Source of the DNA: DATJQF01 sp035505995
GTDB lineage: Bacteria; Bacteroidota; Bacteroidia; Bacteroidales; FEN-979
Assembly: GCA_035505995.1 (NCBI GenBank)
Contig: DATJQF010000211.1
Span: 1-13,036, forward strand
Direction: 5' to 3'
DNA length: 13,036 bases
In this document: positions 1 to 6,956 of the stretch, piece after piece
How positions within the stretch are numbered: position 1 is the first letter of the stretch
How the letters are laid out: every line of letters starts with the position of its first letter
Translations under genes and position numbers: made by a program
The notes under the pieces: generated by a model
Database searches by the model: none
The model's input: the letters and a program-made list of their open reading frames with translations, nothing else
What the model was told of the DNA's origin: nothing

Positions 1-918
1 ACCATGATCGAATTTGAGAAGGTGATCCGGCGGGAAAGGCCCGACTGGGTGATTGTCGTCGGCGATGTGAATGCCACCCTTGCCTGCTCGGTCACGGCTA
101 AGAAAGAGCATATCCGGGTCGCCCATATCGAAGCCGGTCTCCGCTCCCGAGACCGTACCATGCCGGAAGAGATCAACCGGCTGGTGACCGATTCCCTGTC
201 CGACCTGCTCTTCACCCCGGACCTCCTGGCGGGAGAGAACCTGCTGGCGGAAGGTGTCCCGGAGGAAAAGATCCGCTTTGTGGGAAACATCATGATCGAT
301 ACGATGGACAGGCACCTGGAACAGGCCAAAAAACTGGACATCGAACAGATCATCCGGGAAAATCTGATCGCCCGTCCTCATCATGATATTCCTCACGGCA
401 TTCCTCGCGACCCCTACGCCCTGATGACCCTCCACCGCCCATCCAATGTGGACCGTCCGGAGATCCTGGTGCCGTTGATCCGTTTCCTCACCGGGGAAGT
501 CTGCCGGGATATGAAACTGATCTGGCCGGTCCATCCGAGGGCCTTGAAACAGTTGGAGACCTTCTCCGTGATGCAGGAAGTGATGGCTTGCCCCGACCTG
601 ATCCTGCTCCATCCGATCGGGTACCTGGAAATGCTCCGGCTGAATATGGATGCCAGGATCATGCTGACCGACAGCGGGGGGCTGCAGGAGGAATGCACGG
701 TGCTGGGAACTCCCTGCCTGACCCTGCGGCGGAATACCGAACGCCCGGTGACCCTGCGGGAACATGGCGGAGCAAGCATCCTGGTGGGAGAAGAAATTGA
801 AAAGCTACGGCTTGCCTGGCAGCAGATGAGCCGGATGCCCCGGGAGCCCTATCGTCCTTCCCTGTGGGACGGTCATACGGCGGAACGGATCGTTGAAATA
901 CTGGTACACGAAACATAA
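1..918 (+). CDS. wecB: UDP-N-acetylglucosamine 2-epimerase (non-hydrolysing), 5'-truncated by window edge
   Basis: Interconverts UDP-GlcNAc and UDP-ManNAc in the cytoplasm, supplying ManNAc-type sugars for surface glycans. The frame is open to the first base. Counting from the first Met (base 4), 304 residues are visible; the family usually has about 370, so roughly 60-70 N-terminal residues lie outside the window and that Met is probably internal. Family signatures are clear: GDVNAT (20-25), HIEAGLRS (41-48), the MPEEINR segment (53-59), HRPSNVD (144-150), WPVHPRA (174-180), DSGGLQEE (223-230) and NTERPVT (244-250). The last three line the UDP-sugar site. It is followed after 12 bases by a polysaccharide deacetylase on the same strand, so it is probably part of a surface-polysaccharide operon. 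Identification is confident; the gene's true start and promoter are not visible. Confidence 0.95.
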   Translation, partial: TMIEFEKVIRRERPDWVIVVGDVNATLACSVTAKKEHIRVAHIEAGLRSRDRTMPEEINRLVTDSLSDLLFTPDLLAGENLLAEGVPEEKIRFVGNIMIDTMDRHLEQAKKLDIEQIIRENLIARPHHDIPHGIPRDPYALMTLHRPSNVDRPEILVPLIRFLTGEVCRDMKLIWPVHPRALKQLETFSVMQEVMACPDLILLHPIGYLEMLRLNMDARIMLTDSGGLQEECTVLGTPCLTLRRNTERPVTLREHGGASILVGEEIEKLRLAWQQMSRMPREPYRPSLWDGHTAERIVEILVHET

Positions 919-930
919 AGACTGGATTCC

Positions 931-1707
931 ATGCGTGATTTTACTGTTACCATGTGTGTAAGGCTCCTGGAGACCCTGCGGAACAAAGGATATTCATTCT
1001 CAACGGTATCCGGTTACCGGAATTCCGCCGCTGCAAAGACGGTGATCCTGCGGCACGATATCGATGCGCGGCCCGGAAAGGCCCTGGAGATTGCCGGGCT
1101 TGAAAATGAGCTAAAGATCCGGTCTACTTTTTATTTCAAGGCCACCCAGGGTCGCTTCGACAGCAAGCTGGTGAAAGAAATTGCCGGATTGGGTCATGAG
1201 ATCGGGTACCATTATGAAGATCTTTCGAAATCGCGGGGATCATTTGAAAAAGCCATCGAACGGTTTGCCCGGAACCTGGAGGAACTGAGGAAGATCTGTC
1301 CGGTGACTTCCGCTTGTATGGACGGTCATGTCCTGTCACGCTGGAACAACCTGGACCTCTGGAAGAAATACAATTATCACGATTTCGGGATAGCAGCGGA
1401 ACCTTATCTCGATTTCAATTTCTCGGAATTCCTTTATATTACCGATACCGGAAGGAAGTGGAATGCCGTCCAGTACAGTCTGTACGATAAGGTGAATTCC
1501 GGGTTTCACTACCGGAATAAAACGACGCCGATGCTGATCCGTGACCTTGAAAATGATTCCGTTCCTGACAGGCTCATGATCACGCTCCACCCCCAGCGCT
1601 GGCACAACCATGCAGGAATGTGGATGCAGGAAGCCGTGTTCCAGCGTATGAAGAATATTGTGAAATATGTGATCATCAAAATCAGGAGCGGGAGCTCCGT
1701 CTCATAG
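931..1707 (+). CDS. NodB-like polysaccharide deacetylase family protein
   Basis: Probable metal-dependent carbohydrate deacetylase of 258 residues. RHDID (41-45) corresponds to the TFDD-like catalytic and metal-binding motif, and HEIGYHYED (89-97) supplies the metal-binding histidines. The spacing is H-x4-H rather than the classical H-S/T-x2-H, as in the divergent deacetylases of O-antigen and capsule loci. TLHPQRW (218-224) is probably the C-terminal catalytic His motif. There is no signal peptide, so it is predicted cytoplasmic and may act on a nucleotide- or lipid-linked sugar. It starts 12 bases after wecB, and its stop (TAG) directly abuts the ATG of the next gene, which suggests translational coupling. 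The exact substrate cannot be read from the sequence. A second in-frame Met at residue 8 is a possible alternative start. Confidence 0.82.
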   Translation: MRDFTVTMCVRLLETLRNKGYSFSTVSGYRNSAAAKTVILRHDIDARPGKALEIAGLENELKIRSTFYFKATQGRFDSKLVKEIAGLGHEIGYHYEDLSKSRGSFEKAIERFARNLEELRKICPVTSACMDGHVLSRWNNLDLWKKYNYHDFGIAAEPYLDFNFSEFLYITDTGRKWNAVQYSLYDKVNSGFHYRNKTTPMLIRDLENDSVPDRLMITLHPQRWHNHAGMWMQEAVFQRMKNIVKYVIIKIRSGSSVS

Positions 1708-2742
1708 ATGTCCTTACGGATCATCAGCGACCCTGGGGAATTACAAGCAGGAAAATGGGAAGCTTTCAATTCTTCTCATCCCGATTCTTCCGTGTTCCAG
1801 TCGCCGTTGATGCACAGCTATTTTTCTTCCCTGGCAAACGCCGAACCGGTATTCCTGGCGGTCCTGGATGACCGGGAGTTTCCGGCAGGCATCCTCCTGG
1901 GGGTCCTGATCCGTGATTCCGGGAAGCTGCCGGGCTTCCTCGCATCGAGGGTGGTTGTATACGGCGGTCCGCTTATCCGCCCCGACCGCGAAAACCCGGA
2001 GGCCGTTCTGTCGATGCTGCTGGGAGAGCTGGTTGAAAAGCGGGCGAAAGGTTCGTTTTTCATCCAGTTCCGTAATTTTTTTGATGCAGGCAGGTATGCC
2101 GGTATCTTCCGGGAGCACGGGTTCATGCTGCACGACCACCTGAACCTCGTGCTGGATACGACCCGGCTTGACACCGTCCTGTCGGGGATCAGCAAAAGCA
2201 AGCTGCGGCAGGCCCGTAAAAGCCTCGAAGCGGGAACGGTGGTGGAGCCGGCCCGGTCGGTTGAAGAAGTGCGCGAATTCTATAAGATCCTGGAAACGCT
2301 GTACCGGAAAAAGATCAAAAAGCCCCTTCCTTCCCTGCAATTTTTTGAAGAATTTTTTTCTTTCTCGAGGGAAAAAGGGCTCGGGGTTATCCTGGTCGCA
2401 CGGTCCGGCGGCACCCTCATCGGCGGTATGGTCTGCCCGATCAGCGAGGGAAGGAGAATGTTTGAATGGTATATCGGCGGCCTTGACCGCGAGTACAGGC
2501 AACTTTACCCGAGCGTGGTTGTCACCTATTCTGCCATAACCTATGCTGCAGAACACGGGATACCGGAGTTTGATTTTATGGGAATGGGCAGGCCGGAACG
2601 GGAATACGGGGTCCGGGACTTTAAATCCGGGTTTGGCGGGGAAATGATCAATTATGGACGATACCTCAGGATCAATAACAAATTGCTATACGGACTTGCA
2701 AAATCCGGATACAGGATCCTGTCCTTTTTCAAAGCCTCCTGA
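1708..2742 (+). CDS. FemAB-like / GNAT-fold acyltransferase in polysaccharide locus
   Basis: A 344-residue cytoplasmic protein of the FemAB-like double-GNAT type. The C-terminal half (about 160-310) has the features of an Acetyltransf_6 domain: a basic helix ISKSKLRQARK (161-171), a core strand GVILVARSGGTLIGGMV (226-242), and the tail motif FDFMGMG followed by FKSGFGGE (about 288-312). Relatives transfer an aminoacyl or acyl group; in Gram-positives FemA/B/X build peptidoglycan cross-bridges. In Gram-negative exopolysaccharide loci the substrate is unknown but is probably an amino sugar or a lipid-linked glycan. The ATG follows the deacetylase stop with no gap, so the two are probably translated together and may act on the same glycan. 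The family call is firm; the reaction is inference. Confidence 0.8.
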   Translation: MSLRIISDPGELQAGKWEAFNSSHPDSSVFQSPLMHSYFSSLANAEPVFLAVLDDREFPAGILLGVLIRDSGKLPGFLASRVVVYGGPLIRPDRENPEAVLSMLLGELVEKRAKGSFFIQFRNFFDAGRYAGIFREHGFMLHDHLNLVLDTTRLDTVLSGISKSKLRQARKSLEAGTVVEPARSVEEVREFYKILETLYRKKIKKPLPSLQFFEEFFSFSREKGLGVILVARSGGTLIGGMVCPISEGRRMFEWYIGGLDREYRQLYPSVVVTYSAITYAAEHGIPEFDFMGMGRPEREYGVRDFKSGFGGEMINYGRYLRINNKLLYGLAKSGYRILSFFKAS

Positions 2743-2796
2743 ATGGATAAAACATATTTTTTTGTATCATTGAAGTACCGATCGAGATAAAAGACG

Positions 2797-4338
2797 ATGG
2801 TTAAAAAATCACTGGCTTTCATCATCACGGATATTTTTCTTGTCGCACTGGTCTTCGGAATCCTGATCTGGATCAAACCGGGAACATTCCGGTACTATAT
2901 TCCCACCTACAAGGAACCGTTTATCCTGTTCCTCTCCTTCTGGTTCACGGTGTCCATATTTTCAAGGAAATATGAGATTTTCATAAAAAGAAAGCTCCGC
3001 GACATGGTGCGGCCGGTGCTGCTCGCCAATTTTATCATTCTCTCCGTCATTGCCATCGGTTTTTACGGATTCGCCTATTACAGTTATTCCCGCCTGATCG
3101 TTTTCGGGACTATCCTGTTCTCAACGCTGCTGGAACTGTTCATCCTTTACATCTACTATAACAACCTGCACAGGAGCAGGGATACTGCTTATTATGAGCA
3201 GGAAAAGGTTCCCCAGGCAGAGGCCTTCGGGCAGCAGAAGGCAGAAGGAACCCCGGAAAGCTTACTTCGCGATGAAAGCCCCCTGGTCGAATTATCCGAA
3301 CAGCACCGCGAGCTGATCATATCGGAAGCGGGAAAGGAAGCATTCGATTTTCTGGCGAATCATTTCCGCGCAGGGTTCCAACCCGCGCTCGTACTGTCCA
3401 CGACCGCCAAGTTCAATGTCGACAACCAGCCCGACAATTTTTTCCGAAGCATCATTAACCTGGAAAAGATCAACGACATCAAGCGGGTGAACAAATTCTT
3501 CGAATCGGTCAACGGGAAGCTGCCGATGGGAGGATATTTCATCGACTGCGTGGAAACCAACGAGATCAAAAAATCAAGGATCCTTAAAAAATATCCGGTC
3601 CTGCTCAATTATTTCATTTATTTCTGGTATTATATTTTCCGGCGCCTCATCCCGAAGCTGCCGCTGCTGAAGCAGATCTACTTCCTCATCACCAACGGAT
3701 GGGACCGGTCGCTCTCGAAGGCGGAAACTTTCGGGCGGCTGTACTGCTGCGGCTTCGAGCTTGCCGACAGCCGCCAGATCGGAGGCCTGCTTTATTTTGT
3801 GGCCCGGAAAGTGAAGCTTCCCTGCTTCGATCCCAATCCTACCTATGGCCTGCTGATCCGGCTGAAGCGTATAGGCAAAAAAGGAAAGCCGATCACGGTC
3901 TATAAGTTCCGGACCATGCATCCTTATGCGGAGTATATCCAGGACTATGTATTCCGCCAGAACGATCTCCGGGAGGGCGGAAAATTCAGGAACGATTTCC
4001 GGGTGACCACGACGGGAAGGATCCTGCGTAAATTCTGGCTGGACGAGCTGCCGATGCTGTTCTCCTGGATCAAGGGGGATATCAAGCTCTTCGGGGTCCG
4101 CCCGCTGAGCCGCCACTATTTTGAGCTGTACTCGGAGGAGGTGAAGGAAAAAAGGATCCGGGTAAAGCCCGGGCTGGTGCCGCCATTTTACGCGGATATG
4201 CCCAAGACCCTGGATGAGATCATGGCCTCTGAAATGGATTACCTGGATCAATACTTCAGGCATCCGCTTACCACCGATCTGTCGTATTTCTTTAAAGCGC
4301 TTTACAATATAATTTTCAAGAGGGCCCGGAGCAATTGA
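2797..4338 (+). CDS. Membrane sugar transferase (initiating phosphoglycosyl transferase) with non-canonical middle region
   Basis: Probable initiating enzyme that moves a sugar-1-phosphate onto undecaprenyl phosphate at the inner membrane. The 513 residues contain about four hydrophobic segments (roughly 5-25, 42-58, 74-94, 98-121), a soluble middle region (about 125-340) and a C-terminal catalytic core. The core shows VYKFRTMHP (368-376), RKFWLDELPML (411-421) with the Asp-Glu pair at 416-417 expected for catalysis, GDIKLFGVRPLS (427-438) and RVKPGLVPPF (455-464). It departs from standard WcaJ/PglC types: the usual re-entrant membrane helix just before KFRTM is not evident, GVRP replaces GPRP, and the usual GW after KPG is PP. 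The middle region ends in a segment (305-338) resembling the C-terminal strands of class I methyltransferases. It lies 54 bases after the FemAB-like gene and 31 before the wzi-like gene. The start is the first ATG after an in-frame TAA at 2788. Confidence 0.85.
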   Translation: MVKKSLAFIITDIFLVALVFGILIWIKPGTFRYYIPTYKEPFILFLSFWFTVSIFSRKYEIFIKRKLRDMVRPVLLANFIILSVIAIGFYGFAYYSYSRLIVFGTILFSTLLELFILYIYYNNLHRSRDTAYYEQEKVPQAEAFGQQKAEGTPESLLRDESPLVELSEQHRELIISEAGKEAFDFLANHFRAGFQPALVLSTTAKFNVDNQPDNFFRSIINLEKINDIKRVNKFFESVNGKLPMGGYFIDCVETNEIKKSRILKKYPVLLNYFIYFWYYIFRRLIPKLPLLKQIYFLITNGWDRSLSKAETFGRLYCCGFELADSRQIGGLLYFVARKVKLPCFDPNPTYGLLIRLKRIGKKGKPITVYKFRTMHPYAEYIQDYVFRQNDLREGGKFRNDFRVTTTGRILRKFWLDELPMLFSWIKGDIKLFGVRPLSRHYFELYSEEVKEKRIRVKPGLVPPFYADMPKTLDEIMASEMDYLDQYFRHPLTTDLSYFFKALYNIIFKRARSN

Positions 4339-4369
4339 GCCCTAGCCCTGTTTTCTTATTTTTCTGCCC

Positions 4370-5992
4370 GTGCGTTTCAGGTACCTGTTGATTCTTTTGC
4401 CGGGGATCTTATGGTCGACCTGGGGGAGATCCCAGTCCGTCTACCTTGCCCCGGCAGATCCTGGCATCACGGAACTCCTGGATGAGCTTGCAATGAATCA
4501 TGTGATCGATATCAATTCGGTCAGCCTTCCTTATTCACGAACCGATATTGCCCTTAAACTTTTCCAGGCTTCCTTACCGGGGGAAAAACTAACCTTCAGG
4601 CAGAAGGAAGAGATCTCCTTTTATCTGCAGAATTTCGCTCCCGAGATCTATAAGGCAGGATTTAAGGTAAATAAACCGGAAAGGAAAGTAAGTCTCTTAT
4701 TCAGCACCCATCCGGTAAGTCTCGAATTCTCCAAAGGAAAAATAGCCGGCTCCGTGAGGCCCCTTATCGATTTCCAGCAAATCGTCAACGTCAACAATTC
4801 CGTATCCCAGCTGAATATCGGTGTCGGAGCATTTATCTACCTGGGAAAGCATCTGGGTGTCGCGGCCGGCATCACCCGGCTGTGGACCAACCAGATCCTG
4901 TCGGAGCCGGTTTACCTGACGCAACAGCCGGGAGGAAGCTGGAACCGCTATTCGGACGGAGGCGGCGATTTTGCCGAATGGTTCGGACAGATCAGCTGGT
5001 CGTGGAAATGGGGCATGATCGGGGTTTTTAAAGACCGTTTTCAATGGGGAGAGAATTATCACGGGGCGAATATCATCTCGGACAGGGCTCCTTCGTTCCC
5101 CCGCCTGCGGCTGAACCTGAACCCCGCCCGGTGGATGGAGTTTGAATACTATCACGGATGGCTGCAACCCGAATCCATCGACAGCGCCGAAACCCTGACC
5201 GGCAGCGGGATGGAGGTGGTCCGTGTAAATAAATACATGGCGGCTAACCTGGTCACCTTCAAGCCCTGGAAATACCTGAACCTTGCTATCGGGAACTCTA
5301 TCGTGTATGACGGACAGATCCAGCTGGCATACTTTATCCCGGTGCTTTTCTTCAAGTCGGTCGATCATACGCTGACCCACGGGATCGATAACGAGAATTC
5401 GCAGATGTACTTCAGCATCTCTTCCCGGCAGATACGCCACCTGAACCTGTACCTGACGCTGTTCATCGACGAGCTGAAGATCTCCAGGATCCGGAGCAGC
5501 GAGGAGCATAATTTCCTCGGCTGGAAAGCCGGCCTGAAGGTGTGCGATTTCCCCCTGAAGGATCTTTCCTTCATCCTGGAAGGCACCCGGACACTCCCCG
5601 GCACTTATCAGCATTATGCGCCCAGCCTCACGTATGAGAACGACGGGTATAACCTGGGACAATATCTCAGGGATAACTCGATGGAGATTTACACCAGTCT
5701 TCGTTACCGGCCGTTACGCGGACTGGAGCTGGCTGCCGGCTACACTTTTGCCCGGCACGGGGTGGACTATACCTATGCCCAGGGAGGGGCGATCACAACC
5801 TACCCGGTACTGGATCCGGTTGCCTGGCAAATGTCTCAGGTGGATCTCACCGCCTCCTATTCAATTTGTTCCAACCTCTTTTTTTCACTGGGATACCAGT
5901 ACCGCTCCACCCGGGGAGATGTCAGATACACGCCGCCGGTCTATCTTGGAGAGACCAGCTCACTGGTTGCCGGTCTGCGGCTGGGGTTTTGA
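4370..5992 (+). CDS. Wzi-like capsule assembly outer-membrane beta-barrel protein
   Basis: A 540-residue exported protein matching the pattern of the capsule assembly Wzi family (an outer-membrane barrel, lectin-like in E. coli, that helps attach capsule to the surface). The start is GTG, with a short signal peptide (residues 1 to about 22, RYLLILLPGILW core, cleavage near SQS). An N-terminal helical segment follows (LDELAMNHVID, then SLPYSRTDIA), as is usual in Bacteroidota Wzi proteins. The rest alternates polar and aromatic residues as barrel strands do, with the typical core KDRFQWGENYHGANIISD (about 222-239) and a terminal strand ending in Leu-Gly-Phe, the aromatic end expected for outer-membrane barrel insertion. 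It is the last gene of the + strand polysaccharide group, and its last 33 bases overlap the convergent exosortase gene. The Wzi call rests on overall pattern and context and is not certain. Confidence 0.75.
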   Translation: MRFRYLLILLPGILWSTWGRSQSVYLAPADPGITELLDELAMNHVIDINSVSLPYSRTDIALKLFQASLPGEKLTFRQKEEISFYLQNFAPEIYKAGFKVNKPERKVSLLFSTHPVSLEFSKGKIAGSVRPLIDFQQIVNVNNSVSQLNIGVGAFIYLGKHLGVAAGITRLWTNQILSEPVYLTQQPGGSWNRYSDGGGDFAEWFGQISWSWKWGMIGVFKDRFQWGENYHGANIISDRAPSFPRLRLNLNPARWMEFEYYHGWLQPESIDSAETLTGSGMEVVRVNKYMAANLVTFKPWKYLNLAIGNSIVYDGQIQLAYFIPVLFFKSVDHTLTHGIDNENSQMYFSISSRQIRHLNLYLTLFIDELKISRIRSSEEHNFLGWKAGLKVCDFPLKDLSFILEGTRTLPGTYQHYAPSLTYENDGYNLGQYLRDNSMEIYTSLRYRPLRGLELAAGYTFARHGVDYTYAQGGAITTYPVLDPVAWQMSQVDLTASYSICSNLFFSLGYQYRSTRGDVRYTPPVYLGETSSLVAGLRLGF

Positions 5993-6565
5993 CCTGCCGG
6001 GATAGAAGTATCTGATCCACATAAGCCAGAGCCCGAAGATCACAATATAGAACAGCAGGCGGAGCAGGAAGTGGTGGATGAGGTATACATGCTGCGGGAT
6101 ATGATCCAGGGTGAGGGCGAGCAGGATCAGCCGGAAGAGATTCACGAAATGCAGCAGCAGCATGCCGGCCGGAATAAACCAGGCCTTGTGTTTCCAGGGA
6201 CCGGGGAAGAGCACCATCAGCAGGCCGAACTGGACGATCTGCTTCAGCCCGGAGCAACTGCCGTTGATGTTCATCCCCCATCCGTTCGGGAACCAGAAGG
6301 ATCCGTCATGAAAGGAATACGGGACCGGGACCAGGTGATCGAAGACCCAGGCGGTTTGCAGGTTGAGCTGATGGATCAGAAAGCCCAGCAGGGAGTCCAT
6401 CTCCTTTTCAAACGGGGCGTAATTGAGATGATACGCCCAGAATCGCCAGGCATAATGAATGGCCAGCGTCAGGACCAGGAAAATCAGGATATCCTCCACC
6501 GCGAGGAAGTACCGGTTCTGTTCGACCTTATGCCAGCCCTGCTCGATCTTTTCCCAGGCGCTCAT
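5960..6565 (-). CDS. Exosortase/archaeosortase family membrane protease
   Basis: A 201-residue multi-pass inner-membrane protein with the exosortase/archaeosortase active-site pattern: NGSCSG (101-106, nucleophile Cys104), NLFR (142-145, Arg145) and the His pair at 164-165. Between them lie the family-typical segments KQIVQFGLLMVLFPGPWKHK and a long hydrophobic helix. Relatives cleave a C-terminal sorting signal (short motif, one membrane helix, basic tail) and transfer the protein, often to a glycan or lipid anchor. At about 200 residues it is a compact single-domain form, like those in Bacteroidota, not the larger XrtA/EpsH type. It is convergent with the Wzi-like gene and shares its last 33 bases with it. 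No protein in the window carries an obvious matching C-terminal signal, so its substrates must be elsewhere. The family call is firm; the subfamily is not determined. Confidence 0.88.
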   Translation of the reverse strand: MSAWEKIEQGWHKVEQNRYFLAVEDILIFLVLTLAIHYAWRFWAYHLNYAPFEKEMDSLLGFLIHQLNLQTAWVFDHLVPVPYSFHDGSFWFPNGWGMNINGSCSGLKQIVQFGLLMVLFPGPWKHKAWFIPAGMLLLHFVNLFRLILLALTLDHIPQHVYLIHHFLLRLLFYIVIFGLWLMWIRYFYPGRSKPQPQTGNQ

Positions 6566-6635
6566 TCAGGGATTCAATAAAAAATACGCAAACGAATTTA
6601 GGGTAAAATAGCGAAACGCAGCACGGATTACAATC

Positions 6636-6671
6636 AAAAAGGCGATCTGGCCCCTGCCATTTCGCCTTTTT
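6636..6671 (-). terminator. Strong intrinsic terminator downstream of tRNA-Glu
   Basis: A perfect 10-base stem, AAAAAGGCGA (6636-6645) with TCGCCTTTTT (6662-6671), encloses a second small stem TGGC/GCCA (6648-6651 with 6656-6659) around a four-base loop. The A- and T-tracts make it a plausible terminator in both directions. It lies 57 bases beyond the 3' end of the - strand tRNA-Glu, so ending that transcript is its likely main job. It would also separate tRNA transcription from the exosortase gene that follows on the same strand, and would stop read-through from the + strand. Confidence 0.8.
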
Positions 6672-6728
6672 ATATTTTATCAGTTGCGAATTCCCGGACT
6701 TCGCGCCTTACCCTTCGCACTTGACTTG

Positions 6729-6800
6729 TAGCCCGTAGCGGAATCGAACCGCTGTTACCAGGATGAAAACCTGACGTCCTAACCCCTAGACGAACGGGCC
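6729..6800 (-). tRNA. tRNA-Glu (anticodon UUC)
   Basis: The reverse complement folds into a complete cloverleaf. The acceptor stem GGCCCGT pairs with ACGGGCT, with a G-U pair at the end. The D-arm contains GTCTAGGGGTTAGGAC, the anticodon stem is TCAGG/CCTGG around TTTTCAT (anticodon TTC), and the T-arm is AGCGG-TTCGATT-CCGCT. The discriminator base is A, and the CCA end is not encoded (the genome reads CAAG after it). The GTCTAG and GGTTAGGAC segments are typical of bacterial tRNA-Glu. It has its own promoter 20 bases upstream and a terminator 57 bases downstream, so it is a single-gene unit. Confidence 0.97.
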
Positions 6801-6819
6801 AACTATTGGAATCGGGCTG

Positions 6820-6850
6820 CAAAGATATAATTTCCACTCAAAACTGCAAA
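6820..6850 (-). promoter_or_regulatory. Bacteroidota-type promoter for tRNA-Glu
   Basis: On the - strand, TTTG (6850-6847), exactly 19 bases, then TATCTTTG (6827-6820). This is an exact match to the known Bacteroidota primary sigma factor consensus, TTTG and TAnnTTTG with about 19 bases between. The mature tRNA would begin 20 bases after the -7 element, leaving a short 5' leader for processing. Confidence 0.85.
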
Positions 6851-6871
6851 AAAACTGTGGCCAATTGGTCG

Positions 6872-6913
6872 CTGGTCACCGGTCTCCGGTATCCGGCATC
6901 CGGCATCTGGCAT
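6872..6913. repeat. Degenerate 7-bp tandem repeat, six units
   Basis: Six consecutive heptamers: CTGGTCA, CCGGTCT, CCGGTAT, CCGGCAT, CCGGCAT, CTGGCAT. Units differ by one to three bases from CCGGCAT. The tract lies between the tRNA-Glu promoter and the gene starting at 6957, in otherwise AT-rich intergenic DNA. It is too short and contiguous for a CRISPR. A spacer-like microsatellite or a fragment of a dispersed genomic repeat is possible. Confidence 0.75.
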
Positions 6914-6931
6914 CGGTAAAACCCTTTTTCT

Positions 6932-6939
6932 TATTTTTG
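6932..6939 (+). promoter_or_regulatory. Candidate -7 promoter element of the unknown gene at 6957
   Basis: TATTTTTG matches TAnnTTTG exactly and lies 17 bases before the ATG. The position where a TTTG -33 element should sit falls in the heptamer repeat and holds only CTGG. The assignment is therefore weak, and transcription may depend on an extended or regulated promoter. Confidence 0.35.
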
Positions 6940-6956
6940 ACATCAAATCCCGGAAC

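Noticed and set aside
1741..2556. 271-residue open frame on the - strand opposite the FemAB-like gene
   Set aside because: Composition is typical of a reverse-frame shadow, and the + strand gene has clear family motifs.
2743..2790. 15-codon open frame between the FemAB-like and sugar transferase genes
   Set aside because: It is very short and has no family resemblance; probably chance leader sequence.
3574..4263. 229-residue open frame on the - strand opposite the sugar transferase
   Set aside because: It overlaps the conserved catalytic core of the + strand gene and shows no recognisable protein features.
4697..5662. 321-residue open frame on the - strand opposite the wzi-like gene
   Set aside because: It is the antisense shadow of a GC-rich coding region. 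It has no signal peptide, motif or start context, while the + strand frame has a signal peptide and barrel pattern.
6071..6580. 169-residue open frame on the + strand over the exosortase
   Set aside because: It is rich in Gln, Glu and Gly as expected for the complement of a hydrophobic membrane protein; the - strand frame has the exosortase active site.
6566..6635. Possible promoter for the exosortase gene
   Set aside because: The best - strand candidates (TTG-N20-TATTTTAC, or a TAAATTCG element) each miss the consensus, or lack a -33 box, too much to call.
6872..6913. Heptamer tract considered as a CRISPR remnant
   Set aside because: Units are 7 bases and contiguous without spacers, and there are no cas genes.
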